From assembly GCA_003150225.1 (NCBI GenBank), contig QAND01000032.1, forward strand, positions 1-40,876: 40,876 nucleotides of DNA. The letters run 5' to 3'. Made by a program: the position numbers and the translations under genes. The notes below the pieces were generated by a model, which worked only from the letters and a program-made list of their open reading frames with translations, did not search any database and had not been told where the DNA came from. Shown here piece after piece: positions 1 to 7,150 of the stretch (positions are counted from its first letter, which is position 1; every line of letters starts with the position of its first letter). The stretch is from Bacillota bacterium (lineage in GTDB: Bacteria; Bacillota; Clostridia; Christensenellales; QAND01).

Positions 1-710
1 ATTATCCCGGGGCGCTTTTTTCCGATCTAATCGCATACGCTGGCCTGAAAGGGGAGCGGTCTGCCCTTGAGGTGGGAATTGGCACCGGCCAGGCTACCGG
101 GCCTATTCTAGCCACAGGATGCCGTGTGACCGGACTGGATTTGGGGGATCGTATGATAGCATATTGCCAAAAACGATTTTCCGGCATGCCTGGTTTTCAG
201 GCGGAATGCGTATCCTTTGAGGATTTTGATACCCAGGAAACCTATGACTTGCTGTATTCCGCCACAGCGTTTCATTGGGTTCCGCCGGAGGTTGGGTTTC
301 CCAAAGCCTATCGTCTGCTGCGGCCAGGCGGAACCATCGCGCTGTTTTGGAATCATCCCTTTGTGGGCCGGGCAGAGGACCCCTTGCATCGGGAAATCCA
401 ACGGGCTTACCGGCGCTATCGGCCTGGAACAGCGGCACCCCGCGAGTTTGCCGAGCCGGATTGCAGCCGATACAGGGATTTACTGGAGGAATACGGGTTT
501 GCAGAGGTCCAATACCGGCTATACCATAGAACGCGGGTGATGGACGGGGCATCCTATCTCGCCCTTTTGAACACCTATTCCGACCACCGCTCCATGGAGG
601 CGGACGCACGGACTGGCCTTTTGCGGGAGATCCGGGAGGCCATCGAGGCTTTTGGCAAAAGCATTACTATCTATGATACCGTGGATCTATATTTGGGCCG
701 GAGGGTATGA
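1..710 (+). CDS. Class I SAM-dependent methyltransferase, 5'-truncated by the window edge
   Basis: The open frame runs in from base 3 with no start codon before the edge. The upstream codons (Y-P-G-A-L-F-S-D-L-I) belong to the protein, so the ATG at base 72 is internal. The SAM-binding motif I is LEVGIGTGQAT, followed about 20 residues later by an acidic motif II region (GLDLGDRMI). The fold then continues with the post-motif LLYSATAFHWV and a RLLRPGGTIALFW strand, as in Methyltransf_11/25-type enzymes. The C-terminal part (helical, YLALLNTYSDHRSM) fits small-molecule methyltransferases of this group. Substrate cannot be predicted. No partner gene is visible upstream, and no clear terminator directly follows the stop. 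Sure of the fold, unsure of the function. Confidence 0.88.
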   Translation, partial: YPGALFSDLIAYAGLKGERSALEVGIGTGQATGPILATGCRVTGLDLGDRMIAYCQKRFSGMPGFQAECVSFEDFDTQETYDLLYSATAFHWVPPEVGFPKAYRLLRPGGTIALFWNHPFVGRAEDPLHREIQRAYRRYRPGTAAPREFAEPDCSRYRDLLEEYGFAEVQYRLYHRTRVMDGASYLALLNTYSDHRSMEADARTGLLREIREAIEAFGKSITIYDTVDLYLGRRV

Positions 711-831
711 GCTTTAGCCGTCTTTCAAACAAAGAAATGCCGTGAAAAAACGTCAAATGATGTATTTACTTTGCCGCCGTAATGGGATAGAGTGTTAATC
801 GTGATGAAATTGGGAGGGGATTTGTAGAGAG

Positions 832-851
832 AGCGGCAGCGCCGCTTTTTT
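832..851 (+). terminator. Rho-independent terminator-like hairpin before the first MFS gene
   Basis: A six-base-pair GC stem AGCGGC/GCCGCT with a three-base loop is followed by six T residues. It lies 120 bases after the methyltransferase stop and about 95 bases before the MFS start. It may end the methyltransferase transcript or act as a leader attenuator for the transporter; nothing in the sequence decides between these. The remainder of the gap (711-946) shows no gene. Confidence 0.6.
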
Positions 852-946
852 GTGGTTTCGCCGGTTTACTGTGTTTTGTGTCCGCAGATGACGAAGGAGC
901 CGTTTGGCTGCCTTTCCATACTTATTTTTTACAGGGAGTTGATTCC

Positions 947-2146
947 GTGGAGTACAAAGTTACACAGCGCAGGCTGAACCTGGTTGAATTCCTTTACATG
1001 GGGTCCATGATCGGGAGCAGCTACATCGCCATGATCCTCAAGAACAGCGGAATGGACAGCGTTACGGTGGGCAGCATCCAGAGCGCCTTGGCCTGCATCG
1101 GCATGATCGCGCCTCCCATCGCGGGGATGATCGCCGATAAGATTGGGTCGGTGCGCAAGACCTTTACCGTGACCTTTACCATCACCGCCATCTTTTGGCT
1201 CATCATTCCCATCTCGGCTTCCATCAAAATCGCGGGGATTCCCCTGATGGTGTTTCTCCTGTTTGTAGACGCTTGGAGCCGCCTGCCGGTGGGGTCTTTG
1301 ATGGACAGCTGGCTGATGGAGGTCCAGGAAGCGGAGCCGCGCATTGTTTATGCCCATGCCCGGAAGTACGGTTCCCTAGGATATGCCTTCTTTTCTCTGA
1401 TATCCTCTTTAGTGGTGGCCTGGATCGCGCCCCAGTACATCTTCTATTTTCTGCCCATCTGCGCCATTCCCGTGCTGCTTTTGTGCCGTCGGATTGGCCA
1501 GACCGAGGCGACGGCCGCTCCTGCCGCTGCGCCCAAGCGCGATGAGCCCAAGCAGAAGCTCCAGGTGGGCCGGGTTTTTAAAAAGTATTACATCATGACC
1601 TATTTTGCCTGCGCCATCATCGTATGGATGCCCTTTATGTGCAGCTATACCATGCTGCCCTATTTGATCACCGACATGGGGGCGGACAACAGCATGATGG
1701 GTATCGTCATCGGCCTACGCGCTTTGATGGAGGTGCCCGCTTTTATGCTGGTGCCCATCATCGGCCGGAGATACTCCTCCAAGGTGGTCCTGCCCCTTTG
1801 CTTTGCTTATTACGCCATAGAGCAGATCCTCTGCGCCCTCATCGGCGGGGTATGGCTCCTCACCGGACTCCTGATGATCAGCGGCATGGTATACGCCATC
1901 ATGCTCAGCAATTCCATCAGCTATGTCCACAGTATGGCGCCTCCAGGACTGAACGCCACGGTGGTTACCATGAACGGAGCGGTGATGAACCTATCCAGCA
2001 TCCTGGGCCATCTTCTTGTGGGCGCTCTGATCTCCGGGGTGGGCATTCGGATGTGCTATACCATCATCGGCGCAATGACGGCCTTTGCCGCAGGAATGAT
2101 GGTATTGTTCCTCCTGTTTGGAAAGAAAAAGCAGATCGCCGCTTAA
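947..2146 (+). CDS. MFS transporter (first of a tandem paralog pair)
   Basis: A 399-residue integral membrane protein with about 12 hydrophobic segments, of the major facilitator superfamily. The cytoplasmic loop between helices 2 and 3 is GMIADKIGSVRK, a typical MFS motif A (G-x-x-x-D-k-x-G-x-x-r-k). A charged central loop near residue 195 (EATAAPAAAPKRDEPKQKLQ) separates the two six-helix halves. I start at GTG 947, preceded by AGGGAG eight bases upstream, because the next gene's protein begins at the matching residue (MEYKVTQRR versus MDYRVRQRF). An upstream GTG at 878 is in frame but has no ribosome binding site. The protein resembles the MFS_1-like/nucleoside-symporter branch, but the substrate is unknown. 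It is followed by a strong hairpin, so it is probably transcribed separately from its neighbour. Confidence 0.87.
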   Translation: MEYKVTQRRLNLVEFLYMGSMIGSSYIAMILKNSGMDSVTVGSIQSALACIGMIAPPIAGMIADKIGSVRKTFTVTFTITAIFWLIIPISASIKIAGIPLMVFLLFVDAWSRLPVGSLMDSWLMEVQEAEPRIVYAHARKYGSLGYAFFSLISSLVVAWIAPQYIFYFLPICAIPVLLLCRRIGQTEATAAPAAAPKRDEPKQKLQVGRVFKKYYIMTYFACAIIVWMPFMCSYTMLPYLITDMGADNSMMGIVIGLRALMEVPAFMLVPIIGRRYSSKVVLPLCFAYYAIEQILCALIGGVWLLTGLLMISGMVYAIMLSNSISYVHSMAPPGLNATVVTMNGAVMNLSSILGHLLVGALISGVGIRMCYTIIGAMTAFAAGMMVLFLLFGKKKQIAA

Positions 2147-2159
2147 GCCGCGATCCTGA

Positions 2160-2184
2160 AACGGGCCCTCTATGAGGGCCCGTT
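2160..2184 (+). terminator. Rho-independent terminator between the two MFS genes
   Basis: A perfect 11-base-pair inverted repeat AACGGGCCCTC/GAGGGCCCGTT with loop TAT lies 13 bases after the first MFS stop. The T tract after it is poor (GTATTGG), so termination may be incomplete. Confidence 0.7.
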
Positions 2185-2210
2185 GTATTGGACGCGCAGG
2201 CAAGTTTCCC

Positions 2211-2239
2211 TTGCAAGGCCCGTCCCCTTTTAGTAAGAT
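2211..2239 (+). promoter_or_regulatory. Sigma-A-type promoter for the second MFS gene
   Basis: TTGCAA and TAAGAT are separated by 17 bases, just after the preceding hairpin and 59 bases before the ATG. This gives the second transporter its own transcript. The assignment is from consensus match only. Confidence 0.5.
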
Positions 2240-2298
2240 GGGCGTTGTGCGCCAGTGTTAGCGGGGGTCCGCTTATCCTTTTTGCGATGGGGGCTATC

Positions 2299-3513
2299 AT
2301 GGATTATCGGGTTCGTCAGCGTTTCATGTGCCTGTTGGAATTTCTCTATTGGGCCAGCCTTTGTTCTAATTCCTATTTATCCCAGTTTCTCCGGGAAACC
2401 GGCATGAGCGGCGTGGCAGTGGGAAGCGCTATGGCGGCCATCGCCTTTGTGGGGATGGCCGCGCCGCCTGTTTTTGGGATCATATCCGATAAGATCGGTT
2501 CCAGCCGTAGGGTTTTTATCCTTTGTTGGTTTGTTACCGCCGCCGCTTGGCTGTGGGTTCCCTTGACGGGAAGCACGATGCTGGGGGGACTCTCCCTGGC
2601 GGTTATCGTCATGGTTGGGGGCTCTGCATTCCGGCTTTCCGCCGCTTCCATCCTGGATAGCTGGATGTTGCAGATCCAGGATGCGGACGGGCGGGTGAAA
2701 TACGCCACCGCCCGGCGGTACGGTTCCCTAGGCTACGCTGTGGCGGCCGTCTGCTCCGGCTTGTTCCTGGTGCCCAACCTGGGAACGGCGTCGGTGTTTT
2801 TTCTGGTACCCATCTGCGCGCTCCCGGTATATTTCATCTGCCGGAAGGTGGGGGATGCGCAGCCTACGGCGCCTCTGATGGAGCACGCTGTGCGGGAGGT
2901 GAAGCGAAACAAACTGGGACTTGGGAAGCTGTTTCATAATTACTATCTCATGACGTTTTTTGTTTGCGCCCTCTTTACTTACCTACCCCAGTATTCCAAC
3001 GGTACCTATCTACCCTACCTGTTTACCGAGGTGATGGGGGATCCATCGGTCATTGGCACCTTTACCGGCATCCGGGCGTTTATGGAGGTGCCCGGCATGC
3101 TGCTGGCGGCGGTCCTCTGCCGAAGGATGAAACTTCGGACCATCACCCTTGCGGTATTTGCCTATTACGGCATCGAACAGCTTATTTACGCTTCGGCTTA
3201 CAGCGGCACGGTGCTCATCACTATGATGCTGACCAGCGGTGTGGCCTACGGATTCTATCTCTTTGCTATTGTACGCTATGTTTACAGCTTGGCGCCCAAG
3301 AATTTATCCGCCACCGCTATGACAGCCAACGCCGCTATCATGGCCATGAGCGGCATCGGCGGAAATTTTTTGGGAGGCGTGATGGCGGATACCGTGGGCA
3401 TCCGTTCCTTCTATGTGCTGATGGGGGTTCTGATTTTGGTTGCTACCGCGGTGTACCTGGGGACCTTGGTGCTAGGAAAACGACTGGGCATCCCCTCGCC
3501 CGAAGAACAGTAG
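2299..3513 (+). CDS. MFS transporter (second of a tandem paralog pair)
   Basis: A 404-residue, roughly 12-helix MFS protein, clearly paralogous to the gene just upstream. Matching blocks include LLEFLYWAS versus LVEFLYMGS, APPVFGIISDKIGSSRR versus APPIAGMIADKIGSVRK, and the RYGSLGYA block in helix 5. Motif A is FGIISDKIGSSRR. I start at ATG 2299 because a GGGGG ribosome binding site is close and this aligns with the paralog; the frame is open further upstream to 2188 but that part overlaps the promoter. The two proteins have diverged strongly outside the motifs, so the duplication is not recent and the substrates may differ. A bidirectional hairpin overlaps the end of the unit. The transported compound is unknown. 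Confidence 0.87.
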   Translation: MDYRVRQRFMCLLEFLYWASLCSNSYLSQFLRETGMSGVAVGSAMAAIAFVGMAAPPVFGIISDKIGSSRRVFILCWFVTAAAWLWVPLTGSTMLGGLSLAVIVMVGGSAFRLSAASILDSWMLQIQDADGRVKYATARRYGSLGYAVAAVCSGLFLVPNLGTASVFFLVPICALPVYFICRKVGDAQPTAPLMEHAVREVKRNKLGLGKLFHNYYLMTFFVCALFTYLPQYSNGTYLPYLFTEVMGDPSVIGTFTGIRAFMEVPGMLLAAVLCRRMKLRTITLAVFAYYGIEQLIYASAYSGTVLITMMLTSGVAYGFYLFAIVRYVYSLAPKNLSATAMTANAAIMAMSGIGGNFLGGVMADTVGIRSFYVLMGVLILVATAVYLGTLVLGKRLGIPSPEEQ

Positions 3514-3515
3514 AA

Positions 3516-3547
3516 AAGAGGAGCCGGCTATGGGGCCGGCTCCTCTT
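3516..3547. terminator. Bidirectional terminator between convergent genes
   Basis: A perfect 13-base-pair stem AAGAGGAGCCGGC/GCCGGCTCCTCTT with a six-base loop lies two bases after the MFS stop. Read on the minus strand it is followed by TTTTC. The stop codon of the minus-strand gene (3528-3530) sits inside the hairpin, so both convergent genes share it. Confidence 0.85.
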
Positions 3548-4190
3548 CCATTTGGCGGGGGATTTGGTATTCCTCTAGCAGGGAATAGGGGATGGTGAAG
3601 TGCAAAACGCCTTTTTCCTCCGGCGCGATGGTATCGGGCGGATAGAATAGCGCGACCCCCTGGGGCGTTAAGAAGTAGTTTTCTTCCTGGAGGTGTTTTC
3701 GGGCGTTCACCTTATAATTTTCGTAATAGGAGGACTCCTCCCGCTGGATTTCATCCAGAATGTATTCATAGATGGAGTCGGCATACCGGCCGGTGTAGAG
3801 GTCGTGAAGGGCCAGCAATCGTCCGGTGCGCAGGCAAAAGGTTCGACCAAGCTGCTGTGGCCCCGATTGCCAGGATTCCGTCCGCTGGAATACCAGGCTC
3901 ATTCGTTCCAGACCCAGGTAGGTGACGGAAAAGCCCTGTCGGGCCGAGAGGGGCAGAGGGCCCTTTTGTTTCCAAACGGTTTGTGCGGCGTCGTAACCCT
4001 GAGACTGGAGAAACAATAGATATTCCACCGCATCCAGATGGCACCGGGCGCTCATCTGACTGCCGGCGTTGGGCGCTTGCGCGGCGGCGATGCGGGGATA
4101 GCGAATCTCTCCGTCCAACAGGAGAACGCCATCCCGGCTGGGCTGGTAGCTTAGTTTACGGCTGCGAATCCGCGGCAGGACGTGTTTCAT
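3528..4190 (-). CDS. DUF3298 (RsiV/PdaC C-terminal-like) domain protein
   Basis: A 220-residue protein whose C-terminal part reads ENYFLTPQGVALFYPP, then a run of acidic and glycine residues, then HFTIPYSLL. This is the pattern of DUF3298, the domain found at the C terminus of the anti-sigma factor RsiV and the deacetylase PdaC. Before it, a segment with RTGRLLALHDLYTG matches the usual 'TGK-x-L-x-L-x-D-L-F' entry into that domain. I start at 4190 because GGGGTG lies six bases upstream; ATG 4196 is too close to it. There is no signal peptide or membrane helix, unlike the RsiV and PdaC relatives, so the protein looks cytoplasmic. A longer frame reaches 4349 but has no ribosome binding site. 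Role unknown; it is transcribed divergently from the HAD phosphatase. Confidence 0.75.
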   Translation of the reverse strand: MKHVLPRIRSRKLSYQPSRDGVLLLDGEIRYPRIAAAQAPNAGSQMSARCHLDAVEYLLFLQSQGYDAAQTVWKQKGPLPLSARQGFSVTYLGLERMSLVFQRTESWQSGPQQLGRTFCLRTGRLLALHDLYTGRYADSIYEYILDEIQREESSYYENYKVNARKHLQEENYFLTPQGVALFYPPDTIAPEEKGVLHFTIPYSLLEEYQIPRQMEEEPAP

Positions 4191-4293
4191 GGTCATCACC
4201 CCATCTATCCTATGCCTAAGGAGGAGCACCCGTGCAGGGTTGCGTTTTTTCTGGAAGTCATGCAAAATAAAAGAAAGATAAAGGAGGCGCAAT

Positions 4294-4998
4294 ATGGCGA
4301 GATATTCCCTGGTGCTGCTGGACAACGACGGCACGCTGATGGATTTCAAACGGGCCCAGAACCATGCTCTAAGCGAAATGCTTAAGGCCCTGGGGCTTCC
4401 AGGCGGACCCGATATTCTGAAGGTTTACGATAAGATCAATACCATGGTATGGGAGGAGTTTGAGCGGGGAGAATTGACCAAGCCCCAGCTCCAGGATAAG
4501 CGGTTCCGGCTGTTGGCCCAGCATTTGGGGGTGGGGCATCTGACCCCACGGGAGATGAACGAAGCCTATGCCGATCAGCTTGCGCTGTGTACCTTCTCCG
4601 AGCCGGGAGCGGAGGAACTCCTCCAGCGGCTCTATGGGAAATGCACCTTGGCCATGATTACCAACGGGGTTGAGCGGGTGCAGACCAGCCGCTATGAGCG
4701 ATCCTTTTTGAAAAAGTACATCCCGCATCTATTTGTTTCCGAAGCGCTGGGATCCCAGAAGCCTACGGCGGAGTACTTTGACCAGGTATTTGCGCTCCTG
4801 GGCGAGGGGGTCCGGCGGGAGGACGCAATCATTTTAGGGGATTCCCTCACGGCCGATATCCTGGGAGGCCGGAACGCCGGGGTGGATACCTGCTGGTATA
4901 ATCCCAAGGGGCTGCCGGGGGATCCGGACATCCGCCCCACCTACGAGATCAGAACCCTTGACGCCTTTGCGGATTTGATCCTGGGGGAAGACCTATAA
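4294..4998 (+). CDS. yjjG: YjjG-family HAD phosphatase (noncanonical pyrimidine nucleotidase)
   Basis: A 234-residue HAD-superfamily hydrolase. Motif I is LLDNDGTLMDF with the nucleophile Asp and the Asp two residues later; the D-x-D-x-T-L-x-D-F form is characteristic of YjjG rather than of phosphoglycolate phosphatases. Motif II is the Thr of MITNG, motif III the Lys of GSQKPTAEYF, and motif IV ILGDSLTADILGG. The helical cap lies between motifs I and II. Family members hydrolyse nucleoside 5'-monophosphates, including modified pyrimidines, and are thought to keep damaged bases out of DNA. The start has a consensus AAAGGAGG seven bases upstream. The gene stands alone, with a convergent lipoprotein gene downstream. 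Sure of the family, moderately sure of the substrate class. Confidence 0.88.
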   Translation: MARYSLVLLDNDGTLMDFKRAQNHALSEMLKALGLPGGPDILKVYDKINTMVWEEFERGELTKPQLQDKRFRLLAQHLGVGHLTPREMNEAYADQLALCTFSEPGAEELLQRLYGKCTLAMITNGVERVQTSRYERSFLKKYIPHLFVSEALGSQKPTAEYFDQVFALLGEGVRREDAIILGDSLTADILGGRNAGVDTCWYNPKGLPGDPDIRPTYEIRTLDAFADLILGEDL

Positions 4999-4999
4999 A

Positions 5000-5031
5000 A
5001 AAAGCCTGTGGCTATTTGCCACAGGCTTTTT
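5000..5031. terminator. Bidirectional terminator between yjjG and the lipoprotein gene
   Basis: A 13-base-pair stem AAAAGCCTGTGGC/GCCACAGGCTTTT with loop TATTT starts directly after the yjjG stop and lies 13 bases from the stop of the convergent lipoprotein gene. The A-rich left arm supplies the T tract in the other direction. Confidence 0.88.
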
Positions 5032-5043
5032 GGCTGCCTCTGC

Positions 5044-5412
5044 TTATTTCTTAGAAAAAACAATTTTGGCGCCATCTTCCTCCATGGTGATGGTATTGCC
5101 GGAAAGAGCGGCGTCTACCGCTTCTCCATCCACCGTCATGGTAACGGTGCCGCCGGAAAGGGTATAGGTGCCCTCTACATATTCACCCATTGCGCCCATC
5201 TTGAAGTCGCTGTCGCTGGTGAACTCCAGGGTCATCTCAAACCCCATGGAGGCGAGCATTTCGCCCTGGATCTCCATGCCGTTGGCAGAAACCTTGGAAA
5301 CGCTCCAGTTGGTGCCTTTGAGGCTGGACGCGGAACCGCCGCAAGCGCACAGGCCCAGCAGCAGGGCGGCACACATCAGTACCGCGAGGGTGGTTTTAAG
5401 GGTCTTTTTCAT
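5044..5412 (-). CDS. Small secreted lipoprotein (downstream member of a tandem pair)
   Basis: A 122-residue protein with a lipoprotein signal peptide: MKKTLKTT, a hydrophobic core, and lipobox L-C-A-C with the lipidated Cys at residue 24. The mature part begins with a Ser-rich linker, then LKGTNWSVSKVSANGMEI and GTYTLSGGTVTMTV. This is a short beta-rich fold of the lipocalin-like/META-like type, in which 'GTYTLSGN-x-L' is a strand pair. It is strongly similar to the gene immediately upstream on the same strand. The start has AGGAGG eight bases upstream. It is probably anchored to the outer face of the membrane. The ligand and role are unknown. Confidence 0.85.
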   Translation of the reverse strand: MKKTLKTTLAVLMCAALLLGLCACGGSASSLKGTNWSVSKVSANGMEIQGEMLASMGFEMTLEFTSDSDFKMGAMGEYVEGTYTLSGGTVTMTVDGEAVDAALSGNTITMEEDGAKIVFSKK

Positions 5413-5508
5413 GGTATCGTCCTCCTTGAAAGCATGCTACGCAAGCAAATAATAAATATAGTATACTCGCTAGCTGGCAGAAGGGGAAGCCTTTTTTTAT
5501 TGATATGC

Positions 5509-5880
5509 TTATTTCTTGGTGAAAACCACCTTGGAGCCATCCTCCTCCATGGTGAAGGAATTGCCGGAGAGGGTGCAGTCCTGAGAATCGCTGCCCACCG
5601 TCAGGGTTAGGGTATTGCCGGAAAGGGTATAGGTACCGTCAATGGATTCGCCCAGGGCTTCCATGGTGTATTCGCTGTCGCTGGTGAAATTGATGGTGAT
5701 CTCAAATCCCATGGAGGCCAACATCTCGCCTTCGATCTCCATGCCGTTGGCGGAAACCTTGGAAACGCTCCAGCTGGTACCCTTCATGCTTGCGGGGGCA
5801 CCGCCGCCGCAGGCGACCAGGGCAAGGAGCAGGGCCGCGCACATCAGCACGGCAAGGGTGGTTCTAAGGGCCTTTTTCAT
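5509..5880 (-). CDS. Small secreted lipoprotein (upstream member of a tandem pair)
   Basis: A 123-residue lipoprotein with signal MKKALRTT, a hydrophobic core, and canonical lipobox L-V-A-C (Cys 24). It is nearly collinear with its neighbour: SWSVSKVSANGMEIEGEML, ASMGFEITINFTSDSEY and GTYTLSGNTLTLT match block by block, and both end in a lysine pair. I choose ATG 5880, eight bases after AGGAGG as in the paralog; ATG 5883 just before it is possible, and a longer frame to 6039 lacks a ribosome binding site. The second half carries an extra Cys (QDCTLSGN) absent from the paralog. A -10-like TATAAT on the minus strand lies at 5933-5938. This is a tandem duplication of unknown role. Confidence 0.85.
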   Translation of the reverse strand: MKKALRTTLAVLMCAALLLALVACGGGAPASMKGTSWSVSKVSANGMEIEGEMLASMGFEITINFTSDSEYTMEALGESIDGTYTLSGNTLTLTVGSDSQDCTLSGNSFTMEEDGSKVVFTKK

Positions 5881-6089
5881 CATACCGTCCTCCTTAAATG
5901 AATGGTGCAACGCAGTTGGAATGTGCATTCCCATTATACGGGGAACGCGCTGCAAACGGAAGCTTTTTTTCTTTCGGGCAAATGGGGCTCTAAGGAGAAG
6001 CTGCCGGGATTTCCGGTATGATCGGCCGTCTGCCTGCATAACATGGTAGAGCGATATGTATTGATTTATGGGCAGAAGGAGGGGGTTCC

Positions 6090-6719
6090 GTGCAGCAGGG
6101 AGGTTTTCACAATACCGTAAAACTTCGGGGAATGGTAGCGGAGCCCCTGAAGGAATCCCACGTGACCTATGGAGAGCGCTTTTATGCCACTCGGTTGCGG
6201 GTGCCTCGTCTTTCCCATGCCTGTGATCTGCTGCCCATTACCATATCCGAACGGCTGCTATCGGGATACATGCCCCAGGTGGATAGCATCGTTACCATCA
6301 TTGGCCAGCTCAGAAGCTATAACCAGTATATCGATGGAGCGAGCCGTTTGATCCTTACGGTATTTGCCAAGGACATCATCTTTGCGGATACCCAGGAGGG
6401 GTTTCTCAACTTCATTGCTTTAAAGGGGCACATCTGCAAGCCGCCCATCTACCGCACCACCCCTTTTGGACGGGAGATTGCCGACATTCTGCTGGCGGTC
6501 AACCGAGCCTTCCGGAAGAGCGACTATATCCCCTGCATTGCCTGGGGACGTCTGGCCCGGTACGCCCAGAACCTGAGTATGGGGGATATGATCAGCATCT
6601 CCGGCCGGATGCAGAGCCGCATCTACGAAAAGACGCTGCCCGATGGGTCGGTGGTGGAAAAAACCGCCTATGAGGTATCCATCGGTTCCTTGGAAAAAAA
6701 TCAGGAAGTTACAGTTTAG
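6090..6719 (+). CDS. SSB-like protein with two OB folds
   Basis: A 209-residue protein that reads as two successive single-stranded-DNA-binding-type OB domains. Domain 1 (about residues 8-100) starts NTVKLRGMVAEPLK and contains VTIIGQLRSYNQYIDGASRL. Domain 2 (about 105-205) starts NFIALKGHICKPPIYRTTPFGREIADILLAV and contains CIAWGRLARYAQNLSMGDMISISGRMQSR, a classic SSB 'W-G-x-x-A-x-x-x-x-x-x-x-x-G-x-x-I-x-x-x-G-R' strand set. Normal bacterial SSB has one OB fold and an acidic C-terminal tail ending in F; this protein lacks that tail, so it is probably an accessory SSB-like protein rather than the replicative one. Start is GTG with AGGAGG upstream. It sits just before yerC-like, pcrA and ligA, which supports a DNA-metabolism role. 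Confidence 0.75.
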   Translation: MQQGGFHNTVKLRGMVAEPLKESHVTYGERFYATRLRVPRLSHACDLLPITISERLLSGYMPQVDSIVTIIGQLRSYNQYIDGASRLILTVFAKDIIFADTQEGFLNFIALKGHICKPPIYRTTPFGREIADILLAVNRAFRKSDYIPCIAWGRLARYAQNLSMGDMISISGRMQSRIYEKTLPDGSVVEKTAYEVSIGSLEKNQEVTV

Positions 6720-6742
6720 TGCTGTAATATGATGATAGCTTG

Positions 6743-6751
6743 TGGTATAAT
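6743..6751 (+). promoter_or_regulatory. Extended -10 promoter for the YerC-like gene
   Basis: TGGTATAAT is a perfect extended -10 element, 35 bases before the chosen ATG. The -35 region is weak. It lies 24 bases after the SSB-like stop, so it gives the regulator an independent transcript. Confidence 0.55.
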
Positions 6752-6785
6752 TTCTATCATAACCATAGAAGGGATGGGAATGATC

Positions 6786-7079
6786 ATGGACGCCACGAGC
6801 AAAATCCGTTCCGAGGAGCTGGACAGGCTGTTTGAGGCTATTTTGAGCATGGAGAGCCTGGATGAATGCTACCGTTTTTTTGAGGATATCTGCACCATCA
6901 GCGAATTGCAGGCCATTGCCCAACGGCTGGAGGTGGCAAGGCTTTTGCGGGAGAAGGTGACCTACCAGCAGATCAGCCGCCAAACCGGCGCCAGCACCGC
7001 TACCATCAGCCGGGTCAACCGCTGTGTGGTATACGGCACCGGGGGCTATGACATCGCATTGAACCGCATGAAAAAATAG
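6786..7079 (+). CDS. yerC: YerC/YecD family TrpR-related protein
   Basis: A 97-residue helical DNA-binding protein. LDECYRFFEDICTISELQA, then AQRLEVARLLREK, then TGASTATISRVNRC follow the B. subtilis YerC pattern almost residue for residue; the last block is the recognition helix of the TrpR-type helix-turn-helix. The start is set at ATG 6786 by alignment to that family; ATG 6780 is an alternative. In B. subtilis yerC lies close to pcrA and ligA, as here. A hairpin with a T tract follows the stop. Members are uncharacterised regulators; no ligand is known to me. Confidence 0.9.
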   Translation: MDATSKIRSEELDRLFEAILSMESLDECYRFFEDICTISELQAIAQRLEVARLLREKVTYQQISRQTGASTATISRVNRCVVYGTGGYDIALNRMKK

Positions 7080-7098
7080 CGAGAAATTCTCTTTGTAG

Positions 7099-7131
7099 AA
7101 GCGCAGTGGAACTATAAATCCCTGCGCTTTT
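7099..7131 (+). terminator. Rho-independent terminator after the YerC-like gene
   Basis: Stem AAGCGCAG/CTGCGCTT with a 15-base loop and a TTTT tail, 20 bases after the stop and 20 bases before the pcrA start. A TATATT box follows at 7136-7141 but is too close to the pcrA ATG to be a comfortable promoter. Confidence 0.6.
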
Positions 7132-7150
7132 ATGGTATATTAGGAATGCT

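Noticed and set aside
4232..4270. A 12-codon GTG-started frame with a strong AAGGAGGAG site before yjjG, as a possible leader peptide
   Set aside because: It is very short, has no regulatory codon run or following attenuator, and its position overlaps a plausible promoter; the AAGGAGGAG could be chance.
6729..6785. An N-terminal extension of the YerC-like protein
   Set aside because: The extra residues include the -10 promoter sequence and are absent from the known family N terminus.
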